64,000 bases of DNA from Bremerella cremea (GTDB lineage Bacteria > Planctomycetota > Planctomycetia > Pirellulales > Pirellulaceae): positions 248,001-312,000 of the forward strand of contig NZ_QPEX01000024.1 of the NCBI RefSeq assembly GCF_003335505.1. The letters run 5' to 3'. The notes under the pieces were generated by a model, which saw only the letters and a program-made list of their open reading frames with translations, did not search any database and was not told where the DNA came from. Of the stretch, positions 39,528 to 46,749 are shown one piece after another. Position numbers and translations under genes: made by a program. Numbering within the stretch: the stretch's first letter is position 1; every line of letters starts with the position of its first letter.

Positions 39528-40607
39528 ATGCTTGATCCATATAACCCCAACCAAACTGATAACTTGCCTGGAATGGACATTTCGCTCTGGAGAACGCTCG
39601 ATGCCGCTGCTAATCGGGCGAGTGAAGGATTACGTGTCCTTGAAGATTTCGTCCGCTACGGCCAGAACGATAAATTTCTGACGAGCGAGCTGAAATCGCT
39701 TCGCCACCAACTAGACAGTACCCTCCAACAGTTTGATCGGCGTGCTTCGATCCATGCTCGTGACACCTTCGGCGACGTCGGTACGACCGTTCAGGGCAAA
39801 TTGGAGCAAGCCCGTGGCAATTGGGCTGATTTGCTGACCGCCAATTTCAAACGATTGCAGCAGGCGCTTCGCAGCTTGGAGGAACATGCCAAGCTAATCG
39901 ACGGCGAGGCTGCTGCAGCGTTGGAACAGGCCCGCTATCGAACGTACTCCCTCGAAAAGATGGTCATGACCACCATCACTGCTAGCACCATGTTCGCAGC
40001 TGGGGCGGTCTATGTATTGATCGATGGTTGCGAGAGCGAAGCAAAATTGAAAGCACTCGCCGCGAAATTGATCGAAGCCGAGACCGATGTCATTCAGCTT
40101 CGCGATAAAACACTCGACGACCGCACGCTGGTTGCCCGTGCTCAACTGCTTCGCCAGCAAACTGCCGGCACCAGCACCAAACTGATTATTAACGACCGAC
40201 CTGACATCGCCCGGATTGTTTCTGCCGACGGGGTTCATGTCGGGCAAGAGGAACTAACCGTTGCCCAGGCCCGTATGGTGCTTGGCCCCAGTAAGTTGGT
40301 CGGCGTCTCGACCCACAATATCGATCAGGCCCGCCAAGCAGTACGTGACGGAGCCGATTACATCGGCATCGGGCCGACCTTCCCCAGCGGTACCAAGTCG
40401 TTCGATCACTTCCCGGGCCTCGACTTCTTACGCGAGGTGGCCGACGAGATCACCTTGCCTGCGTTTGCGATCGGTGGGATCGAATTAACCAACGTTTCGC
40501 AAGTAGCCGCCGCTGGGATTCACCGCGTGGCCGTTTCTGGCTGTGTGAACCAAGCGAGTGATCCGCAACAGGTCGTCGTCACTCTGAAAAAGCAGTTAGC
40601 CATTTGA
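39528..40607 (+). CDS. thiE: ThiD2-ThiE fusion, thiamine phosphate synthase
   Basis: The 359-residue protein combines an N-terminal ThiD2 domain (about residues 15-145; DAAANRASEGLRVLEDFVRY, then SIHARDTFGDVGTTVQG) with a C-terminal ThiE thiamine-phosphate synthase TIM barrel (about 155-355). ThiE makes thiamine phosphate from HMP-PP and thiazole phosphate; ThiD2 supplies HMP kinase-type activity. ThiE motifs include VIQLRDKTLDDRTLV, LIINDRPDIARIVSADGVHVG and YIGIGPTFPSGTK. The fused layout resembles that known in cyanobacteria and related groups. No TPP riboswitch is seen in the 130-base leader. Confidence 0.93.
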   Translation: MLDPYNPNQTDNLPGMDISLWRTLDAAANRASEGLRVLEDFVRYGQNDKFLTSELKSLRHQLDSTLQQFDRRASIHARDTFGDVGTTVQGKLEQARGNWADLLTANFKRLQQALRSLEEHAKLIDGEAAAALEQARYRTYSLEKMVMTTITASTMFAAGAVYVLIDGCESEAKLKALAAKLIEAETDVIQLRDKTLDDRTLVARAQLLRQQTAGTSTKLIINDRPDIARIVSADGVHVGQEELTVAQARMVLGPSKLVGVSTHNIDQARQAVRDGADYIGIGPTFPSGTKSFDHFPGLDFLREVADEITLPAFAIGGIELTNVSQVAAAGIHRVAVSGCVNQASDPQQVVVTLKKQLAI

Positions 40608-40641
40608 TCGCGTCCTGATTCGTGTGGAAAGAATTTAGATG

Positions 40642-40748
40642 TTATTGATGTCTGCGACGGTAATCCAATCTGGCAATGGACCGATTTGCCACGAATCCGG
40701 GGCTTCCGTTGGTCACCCCTATTGATTTGGCAGCGCAGACCTCAATAA
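40642..40748 (-). repeat. 107-bp MITE-like dispersed repeat, copy B
   Basis: The reverse complement matches copy A (26774-26880) in several long blocks, including the terminal repeats and the internal TGGCAA/TTGCCA hairpin. This copy follows thiE and precedes the tandem membrane-protein genes, so it marks the left edge of the accessory region. Confidence 0.8.
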
Positions 40749-40828
40749 ATCCGTAGCGGATACCATAAGCAAGAGCTAAGCTTTGATATCCCTTGGCATC
40801 CATCACTCTTGACTGCGACACGATTTCT

Positions 40829-41416
40829 GTGACTGAAAATCCGTTCGACTCTCCGACTCTTGATACAACCGAAGACGTGAAAACTCCGCCCAGCAAGCCG
40901 ATGAAGCGGCCTCTCGGAGTTACCATTTTAATGGTACTGTTGGGCGTAACCGCGTTGGTATGCTTAGCTACTGGCGTGAAGGTTGTCTCAGCTGCGTCTG
41001 GTTTAGAAGTTCTTGGTGCCGCTTTGGGCGGGCTCATGTTTCTTTTGGCTGGCCTCGTTTTGGCTACAGCCATTGGAATGTCCACCGGTGAGAAGTGGGG
41101 CTGGTGGTTGGGGACGGTTGGCTATGCGATTAGTGCTGTTGTGAACGGGGTGAACCTAATCACAATCGCTATTATGTCTCAGCAAAATAGCGCCGTAGGA
41201 AGCCTCTACACCAAACATGGCCTGCGAGGCTTCTTCGCCCTGCTGATTGTCGCCTACCTATTTCAAGGCCACGTGCTGCGTTTTTTTGGTTTGCAAGATT
41301 GGGGGAAGGGAAAGCTGTTTGGCGTTCTCGCAGGAGTTACCCTGGGGTGCTGTGTTGTGTTGGCCATCATCGGTGGGGTTGTCCAAGTGTTGATGTTTGG
41401 TGTTGCTGGTGAGTAG
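40829..41416 (+). CDS. four-helix membrane protein, tandem paralogue 1
   Basis: This 195-residue protein starts with GTG and the segment ENPFDSP, then a basic linker (SKPMKRPLGVTIL), and has four hydrophobic segments. It is paralogous to the next gene: both share RP-x-G-x-x-IL at the first helix, AIGM-x-x-G-x-x-WGWWLG in the middle and YLF-x-x-HVL at the end. Planctomycetes encode many small membrane proteins with NP-aromatic-x-SP N-termini, of unknown role. The start choice rests on the shared ENPFDSP. The gene is 221 bases after thiE, with the repeat in between. Confidence 0.65.
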   Translation: MTENPFDSPTLDTTEDVKTPPSKPMKRPLGVTILMVLLGVTALVCLATGVKVVSAASGLEVLGAALGGLMFLLAGLVLATAIGMSTGEKWGWWLGTVGYAISAVVNGVNLITIAIMSQQNSAVGSLYTKHGLRGFFALLIVAYLFQGHVLRFFGLQDWGKGKLFGVLAGVTLGCCVVLAIIGGVVQVLMFGVAGE

Positions 41417-41482
41417 ACACAACAGACTGATAAAACTTGTCCCGTATTGGCCAATGCAAATTCGTAGTGGTGAGCTCTGCTT

Positions 41483-42064
41483 GTGAACGAGAATCCATTT
41501 GACTCTCCGGCAGTAGAACCGGAAGCAGGTTCCGCCTCGTTGCCGAGGATGAATCGTCCGATCGGGATTTCGATTCTTGCGGTTCCTAGTCTGCTTGGAG
41601 GGCTTTTTTACCTGGCAGAGGCAGGCTTCATGTTCTTTATGGGGCCGATACCCTTCATTTCGACGAATGGCGCGTTGGTGATTTCTCCAACTCTTCCTTG
41701 GGGAATTTTACTGCTCGGCACGCTCGGAACAGGAGCGGCGATTGGGATGTGGCAGGGAAAAAGATGGGGCTGGTGGTTGGGAGCGATCCAATACGTTTAT
41801 GGGGTAGCGAACCACATGACACTGTTAGCCTGGGTCTTTATGACCACCTTTGCACTGGGTAGTGTCAGTCATAATCCGGATTACTATCTGGTACATAGTG
41901 GCCTTGGTTTGATTTTTAGCGTTGTGTGCCTGTTGTATCTGTTCCGGGAACATGTGTTGGCTTACCTTGGCTTCAACCAAGCATCCCACGTTACCAGGCT
42001 GACAGGCGTTTTGGTCCTCGGAGCATTTCTCTTCGCTGCGTTTGCCATGTTTCGCCTGCGCTAG
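41483..42064 (+). CDS. four-helix membrane protein, tandem paralogue 2
   Basis: The 193-residue protein begins (GTG) NENPFDSP, then LPRMNRPIGISIL, and shows AIGMWQGKRWGWWLG and YLFREHVLAYLG, matching paralogue 1. Four membrane segments. It probably arose by tandem duplication. It ends 15 bases before the truncated methyltransferase fragment at 42079-42128, so it lies just outside the flanked island. Confidence 0.65.
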   Translation: MNENPFDSPAVEPEAGSASLPRMNRPIGISILAVPSLLGGLFYLAEAGFMFFMGPIPFISTNGALVISPTLPWGILLLGTLGTGAAIGMWQGKRWGWWLGAIQYVYGVANHMTLLAWVFMTTFALGSVSHNPDYYLVHSGLGLIFSVVCLLYLFREHVLAYLGFNQASHVTRLTGVLVLGAFLFAAFAMFRLR

Positions 42065-42078
42065 TTGATTGATCGCAG

Positions 42079-42128
42079 TTACTCTTCACGCTTCCGTTCC
42101 GCCACCAGGTGATCGCTGTACGTGTCGA
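42079..42128 (-). pseudogene. 3' fragment of methyltransferase gene
   Basis: Read on the minus strand, the last 17 codons encode DTYSDHLVAERKREE followed by TAA. The first 38 bases (42091-42128) are identical to the 3' end of the intact methyltransferase gene at 45394-46167, which reads DTYSDHLVAERKSEN and stops. The fragment begins in mid-codon with no start, and ends cleanly at its own stop, so it is a displaced gene tail. It is the left half of the direct repeat described separately. Confidence 0.75.
42091..42128 (-). repeat. 38-bp direct repeat, left copy
   Basis: Exact match in the same orientation to 45406-45443. The identity stops abruptly after TCGA on the right and is followed by only partial identity on the left. 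Confidence 0.85.
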
Positions 42129-42572
42129 ATTCTTTTTCTTATTCGGCCTGTTGGCGATAGGCCTGGTCGCCGTTCTTTGGATTCGCTTCTGGACCGCATT
42201 TCGCTTCCGGCATCGTACCAAGAAAGACCCGCGACAAGTGCGCAAAAAAATGCCTGGATCTTTCTCGTGTTCATGATGACCGCGATGCTGTTGCTTCCGC
42301 CCCTAGCCGAGGTTGGCGAGTGGCCCCGGCCGAACCTTTCGATCCGTTGATTTCGGAGCGTGATCGCGGATGGTATGGTTTCATCCCCAGCTATCGATGG
42401 ATCGGGGGAGACGTTACGCGTCGAACCAACCCCAGCAAATGTTACCCTGAATTACGGCGGGCGGACACTTCTGGCCATGCCGTTGCAGTTCGATTGGTAT
42501 TTTCTCGTCGGCCAATGGGGGATGCTCTGGATCGGTTGCCTGCCTTATCTACAGACCGTTTCGCAAGAGTAA
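42109..42572 (+). pseudogene. decayed membrane-protein gene (frameshift and stop)
   Basis: Coding potential continues across three segments that cannot be joined in one frame. The first (from GTG at 42109) reads EFFFLFGLLAIGLVAVLWIR, then a basic stretch. An A7 run near 42244-42250 breaks the frame: shifting by one base gives NAWIFLVFMMTAMLLLPPLA. A TGA at 42348-42350 then stops it, and the same frame goes on to YLQTVSQE with a TAA at 42570-42572. Two membrane helices and a soluble tail are visible. No full-length relative was recognised. Its 5' end coincides with the 38-bp repeat, so the true start may be lost. Confidence 0.55.
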
Positions 42573-42729
42573 TGGCAAGTCGAGTTTTGGTAGATTACTT
42601 TGGTGAGGGTTCACGTTTACTTTGTAAGTAAGCAATTTGCCCGCGATCTGAGACACCCAGATTCAAGATAAGGCCTTGCGCAATCTGCTTTCGCGGAAGG
42701 CCATAAGGGTCATCCGATAATACGTGCTG

Positions 42730-44412
42730 TTACTTCGCAAGTGAGTCTAATTCATTGAGAAGAAGGTCGAACACACCACCTTGGGAACCTTGTTCGTCTT
42801 TCATTGATTGAATTTGTTGCCGCAGCAGAACAGAAGCGTCAAGGGGCATGTTATTTCCCGGATTGGCGGCAATTCCCATGTTGTTGCCGGCAGTCGATTT
42901 TGGGTTCAATAGTTTACGATAGATGGCGGCTGCTGTGCGCGATTGAATCGCCAAATCGCGTAGGTCCTTCGCGACAAAAACCTCTTCCGTTCCGTCTGGA
43001 TGCTCGAGCGTGAGCGAAATGGTATTGGGCTTTTCAACAATCGTTATGTTGTTGCCATTAAGAGTTGCTTCCGTTGTGCGTGTCCACGCCTCGTTGGCAC
43101 CTGTATTTCCCGAAATCATCGATTGTTTCATTCTGGAAGGTTTCTCAAGATTCATTTGGGACAGAGCTGCAGGTTTTGGGGCGACTTGCGCAGGATTCGT
43201 GTTGATCGATATCGAAGTTCCACCGCGCGATTGCGACTTTGTACGCGTCATAGCGCCACCGATACCAAAGCCCCGTGAATCCCCGTCCGAATTCCCTCTT
43301 CCCATACCTGCTCCAGCACCCAAGCCGTCGGCAGACCCTGACCCTCGAGAAAATGCGTTCGCAGATACGGACACGTTCGGCCCGCCGGCATCTTGGTTCA
43401 CCACGACTTGCTCTCGCTGCTGGGCAATTGCAAATGGCATGAGACTTAAAACTCCCATTGCCGTCACCGCCCAAGCGATAAACATCGTGGGTTTGTAGTG
43501 TGCCTGGTACATGGATGCGATCCTTTCCTTGAGACTAGAAGTCGAGCCTATCATTGCCACGGTACTAACTGGAGTTGCCGTAGCATGTTCCGCAAGTTGT
43601 AAGAGAAGACGGGCGAATTCGCCGCGATTTCCGCCAGTTTTCGCAATCGCGATACGGTCGCAGGCCATTTCCTGAGACAGGAGATATCTCCGCATAGCAA
43701 TCCAAACCAAAGGATGGAAGAAAAGTACCGCTCGCGACCAAACGAAAAAACGATTCCATGCTAAATCGCCACGTGCCAAGTGCGCCAGTTCGTGGGTTAG
43801 AGATAATCGCAGCTCTGACATTGAACATGATTCAAGCCACTGCTCCGGGAGAAGTATGATCGATTGTTTTCTTCGGGTAAGTACACAGGGACTGTTCGAT
43901 CCTGGTACCAACCGAACCTCGGGAATAACGGTCAGGCCTAGCTTGCGACTAATCGCCCGTACATTCTGCATGAGCAGGCTACTCGCGAGGGTGGAGGTCG
44001 ATTTCTGCAATTTCTTTCGGACTTGCCTGCCGCACTCCCAAATTGAAATCGCGCAAGCGATGAAGCCGATGAGCCAGACTGAAAACAGGAGAAACTTCAA
44101 TAGCGGCAAGGATGACTGCAAAGATTCGGGAGGAGAAGCTGAAAGCGTAACGTTTACGAATTCGCTTGTTATCGTAGATACGTTAGATTCGGCCGATGCT
44201 GGAAGCAGTGGAAGGGGAATTGAGAGCGGTAGTATTGCGACGGCGATTTTGAGAAAGGCTAATCGCCACAGCCAATTTCGCCAGATGGGCGGCATGGACT
44301 TCCATTGGAAGTCGATCAGCAAGGCAATCAGGACCACGATGGTTCCCTGCCAAGTTACTCTCCAGATAGCATCGAACCAAATCGTAAGGTATTGAGTCAG
44401 GAAATCATTCAT
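42730..44412 (-). CDS. M56 family peptidase, BlaR1/MecR1-type sensor
   Basis: The 560-residue protein has four hydrophobic segments in the first 300 residues and the zinc protease motif LTHELAHLARGD (HELAH) near residue 209, with a later glutamate in SQEMACDRIAI as the likely third zinc ligand, the M56/BlaR1 pattern. The C-terminal 220 residues after the last helix are periplasmic, Gly/Ser/Thr-rich and without a beta-lactam-binding domain. It probably cleaves the BlaI-type repressor encoded next to it when it senses a signal. It overlaps that gene by four bases. No beta-lactamase is nearby. Confidence 0.9.
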   Translation of the reverse strand: MNDFLTQYLTIWFDAIWRVTWQGTIVVLIALLIDFQWKSMPPIWRNWLWRLAFLKIAVAILPLSIPLPLLPASAESNVSTITSEFVNVTLSASPPESLQSSLPLLKFLLFSVWLIGFIACAISIWECGRQVRKKLQKSTSTLASSLLMQNVRAISRKLGLTVIPEVRLVPGSNSPCVLTRRKQSIILLPEQWLESCSMSELRLSLTHELAHLARGDLAWNRFFVWSRAVLFFHPLVWIAMRRYLLSQEMACDRIAIAKTGGNRGEFARLLLQLAEHATATPVSTVAMIGSTSSLKERIASMYQAHYKPTMFIAWAVTAMGVLSLMPFAIAQQREQVVVNQDAGGPNVSVSANAFSRGSGSADGLGAGAGMGRGNSDGDSRGFGIGGAMTRTKSQSRGGTSISINTNPAQVAPKPAALSQMNLEKPSRMKQSMISGNTGANEAWTRTTEATLNGNNITIVEKPNTISLTLEHPDGTEEVFVAKDLRDLAIQSRTAAAIYRKLLNPKSTAGNNMGIAANPGNNMPLDASVLLRQQIQSMKDEQGSQGGVFDLLLNELDSLAK

Positions 44413-44816
44413 TTCTTCCTCCTCGTATCCTTTTTGGCCTGTTTTGTCTCGAGCTCTTCCACCAACGATTTCAATTGAGCCAACTCATCTGGATCGACTT
44501 CCTTCTGGCCCTGCAAATAAGCAACAAAGGGAGAAACGGATCCACCGAGCATCTTCTGCACAAAGTCATCTACAATTCGAGGTAATAGCTCAGATACAGA
44601 GACGCGGGGAGAGTAGTGGTTGACCCCATTGATTGAACGTCGCGTCAGACATCCCTTGGCCCGCAATCGTTCGAGGGTTGTCAGGATGGTCGTGCGAGCC
44701 TGACCTGTTTTGTCCGCCAGATGTTCTACTAACGCTCGAACGGTAACAGGTTGCAGGTCTTCGACTGCTTGCAGCAGTTCGAGTTCAACTTTGCCTAGAG
44801 GTTTGCGCTTCGGCAT
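44409..44816 (-). CDS. BlaI/MecI family transcriptional repressor
   Basis: The 135-residue protein fits the BlaI/MecI/CopY winged-helix family: LGKVELELLQAVEDLQPVTV, then the winged helix segment KTGQARTTILTTLERLRAKG with a basic recognition helix, and a C-terminal helical dimerisation region. Two matching palindromes lie just upstream of its ATG at 44834-44849 and 44864-44879, so it most likely represses its own operon. The M56 peptidase gene downstream overlaps it by four bases and should be the sensor that inactivates it. Confidence 0.92.
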   Translation of the reverse strand: MPKRKPLGKVELELLQAVEDLQPVTVRALVEHLADKTGQARTTILTTLERLRAKGCLTRRSINGVNHYSPRVSVSELLPRIVDDFVQKMLGGSVSPFVAYLQGQKEVDPDELAQLKSLVEELETKQAKKDTRRKK

Positions 44817-44833
44817 TGCTTTTCGCCTTGTGT

Positions 44834-44849
44834 GACTACTCGTGTAGTC
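44834..44849. promoter_or_regulatory. BlaI-type operator O1
   Basis: GACTACTCGTGTAGTC is an imperfect 16-bp palindrome with TAC and GTA half-sites, 18 bases before the BlaI start. It overlaps the predicted transcription start. Confidence 0.8.
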
Positions 44850-44851
44850 GG

Positions 44852-44881
44852 AATATAGCGACTGACTACACAGGTAGTCAA
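44852..44881 (-). promoter_or_regulatory. sigma70-like promoter of blaI-M56 operon
   Basis: On the minus strand TTGACT (44881-44876) and TATATT (44857-44852) are separated by 18 bases, a good housekeeping-type promoter for the repressor gene. Both operators overlap it, so repression by steric block is the simplest model. Confidence 0.75.
44864..44879. promoter_or_regulatory. BlaI-type operator O2
   Basis: GACTACACAGGTAGTC is a second 16-bp palindrome of the same type, overlapping the -35 box. Its centre is 30 bp (about three helical turns) from O1, so two repressor dimers could bind the same face. Confidence 0.8.
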
Positions 44882-45074
44882 CTGATTTGGATGAGAATTA
44901 GAGGAATTCCCAAGGGCCCCGGGAAGAAAACAAGACTCACTGTTTGTTTGGGAGCTTTTCTACCTCGGTCTACCGCGCGGTCGAAGGGGCGAATCCCGGG
45001 GCAGACGGCGGGCTGTTGCGAAAAACAACTCGGCGATAAGGCAGGCCGATGGTCGTTTTCTATCTTATGGTGAA
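44882..45074. other. gene-free stretch in the accessory region
   Basis: I see no defensible ORF. A plus-strand frame of 85 codons from 44816 has no family resemblance and overlaps the operators. Confidence 0.4.
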
Positions 45075-45342
45075 CTATACGCAGTTCGGGACATCGCCAT
45101 TGTCAAAGTCGCCATTGCGAGTTAGCCCATAGTACTCGTTGTCGTCCCAGCTAGCGTTATCCCATCGCACAAAAAGAAGACGCACCAAGTTTGGACTCAG
45201 CATCACTTACCATCACTTCAGGCTGACAACCTGCAATGAACGCACCCAAGTCATTCAGGATGTGATCGATTTCTTCGATGGTCGACATAGGGAGATTACC
45301 TTCAAATCGAGTAAGCCCTTCAAATTCAGTAAGCTTTGCCAA
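45075..45342 (-). pseudogene. frameshifted small protein gene
   Basis: The minus-strand frame from 45342 (or the ATG at 45288, MSTIEEIDHILNDLGAFIAG) reads to KLGASSFCAMG and stops at 45157-45159. One base off, after a T5 run, the message continues with VRWDNASWDDNEYYGLTRNG and then DFDNGDVPNCV to a TAG at 45075-45077. The Trp, Asp and Asn-rich text looks coding, so one extra T has split a protein of about 70 residues (from 45288). Family unknown; sequencing error in the homopolymer is a possible alternative. Confidence 0.5.
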
Positions 45343-45393
45343 GACTCTTTGTTTCTAGGGGGGAACTCGAAATGGTTAAGGCGATATCGGCCT

Positions 45394-46167
45394 TTAGTTT
45401 TCCGACTTCCGTTCCGCCACCAGGTGATCGCTGTACGTGTCGATCACAATTGTTCCGTCCTGGCTGTACGGATCGAACTGGCCGACCAGTTGTGGCAGGG
45501 GAATTGCCTCCAGGTGGTGGCCGAAGCAGAAGCGTAAGATCTTCATGCGGTTCTCTTCTGTGTCAGGAAAGCGAAGCTGGAACTTGGCTTCCGACTTCTG
45601 CACGTCAAAGCCTGCTTCGGCCAGGGCCTGCTGGACATCTTCCGACATGTAATACGGGACCGGCTGATCGATCAGGGCGAAGCCGGCTTTCCAGAACTCG
45701 ATGATCGTGTTGTCGCTGTTGGCGATCGCAAAGGCCAGTTTGCCTTCTGGCTGCAAGGCCCGTCGCATCTCGCCGATGGTGTGCACTAGATCGTGAACGT
45801 AGTACAGCACATGGTTGGAAAGAATCAAATCGAACTGTTGATCTTGTGCCGCAGAGAGGTGTTCCAGCGTTTCGACCGAATGCTGGCTGAAGCGGGCAAC
45901 CCGCTCGGCAGCTTGGGTAAGTTGATGCGTGACCGGTTCGCAAAGCGTGAGATGCAATGTCTCTGGCGGAAGATTCAACGCATTCAGTAGCGGAGCCGAA
46001 AAGTCTCCATTACCACACCCAAAGTCAAGCAACCGCAGCGAAGGATGTTCACGAAGAAAGCCATTTAGTTCTCGCTGATAGGCCGCAATATCGCTTTCCG
46101 CTTCGGTGGCATGGGCCATGAAAAAGGCATAGTCATTTTCAATCGGTGCAAAATCTTTTTCAGGCAT
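45394..46167 (-). CDS. class I SAM-dependent methyltransferase
   Basis: The 257-residue protein has the SAM-binding motif LLDFGCGNGDFSAPLL at about residues 46-61, followed by acidic LCEP and FDLILSNHVLYYVHD (motifs II-IV), the Rossmann-like methyltransferase fold. Its substrate is unknown. The 3' end (about the last 15 codons) is duplicated at 42079-42128 in the accessory region. An ATG at 46167 is the natural start. Confidence 0.9.
   Translation of the reverse strand: MPEKDFAPIENDYAFFMAHATEAESDIAAYQRELNGFLREHPSLRLLDFGCGNGDFSAPLLNALNLPPETLHLTLCEPVTHQLTQAAERVARFSQHSVETLEHLSAAQDQQFDLILSNHVLYYVHDLVHTIGEMRRALQPEGKLAFAIANSDNTIIEFWKAGFALIDQPVPYYMSEDVQQALAEAGFDVQKSEAKFQLRFPDTEENRMKILRFCFGHHLEAIPLPQLVGQFDPYSQDGTIVIDTYSDHLVAERKSEN
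45406..45443 (-). repeat. 38-bp direct repeat, right copy
   Basis: Lies within the 3' coding end of the methyltransferase gene and matches 42091-42128 exactly in the same orientation. The two copies are 3315 bp apart. Confidence 0.85.
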
Positions 46168-46276
46168 CTTGGGATCTCAGAAGCGAGGGCCGTGGGGGTG
46201 GGTGTCTGGGTAACGAATCAATATACTAGAAGCAAAATCCGGCACCATCCTTTCGTCCTGTTTGAAAACCATTTTC

Positions 46277-46717
46277 ATGAGCACCGTCGAGATTCTACCG
46301 GTTCCGTTTTTTAGTGACCTGGCCAACCTGGCGATGGGACTTCGTCGCGAGGTCTTCGTGCTGGAACAAGGGGTGCCAGAGGATGGCGAATACGACGAAC
46401 TCGATCCGAAGGCCCAGCACTTCGTAGCCATTAAGCAGGGCAATGTGGTGGCAACGGGACGAGTTATTTACGGGGAAGAAGTCGCTCGGATTTCACGTTT
46501 TGCCGTGCGCAAGTCAGAACGGGGTACTGGGGTGGGGGCCCAGCTAATGGCATTCATTATGCAGCACCTAAGCCAGCAAGGGCACGACAAGGTCTTTCTC
46601 AACTCGCAGCAAGACAAGATCGGTTTCTACGCCAAGCATGGCTTTGCTGCCTATGGCGAAGTTTTCTATGAATGCGATATTCCGCATCGCAGGATGACCA
46701 ACTGGGGAACCGCTTAA
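46277..46717 (+). CDS. GNAT family N-acetyltransferase
   Basis: This 146-residue protein fits the GNAT fold: VFVLEQGVPEDGEYDELDPK near the start (motif like ElaA), then GRVIYGEEVARISRFAVRKS and RGTGVGAQLMAFIMQHLSQQG (motif A with RGTGVG), and a late YAKHGFAAYGEVFYE. It uses acetyl-CoA on an unknown amine. ATG at 46277 is chosen over a TTG at 46262. It is divergent from the methyltransferase gene. Confidence 0.88.
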   Translation: MSTVEILPVPFFSDLANLAMGLRREVFVLEQGVPEDGEYDELDPKAQHFVAIKQGNVVATGRVIYGEEVARISRFAVRKSERGTGVGAQLMAFIMQHLSQQGHDKVFLNSQQDKIGFYAKHGFAAYGEVFYECDIPHRRMTNWGTA

Positions 46718-46749
46718 ATCGGTTCCCCAGCGGTCAGTTCCGCGAGCTG

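Noticed and set aside
43856..44395. 179-codon plus-strand frame over the M56 gene
   Set aside because: Antisense to a clearly coding, motif-bearing gene; its protein shows no family.
44816..45073. 85-codon plus frame starting at the operators
   Set aside because: It overlaps both operators, has no ribosome binding site and reads like non-coding sequence.
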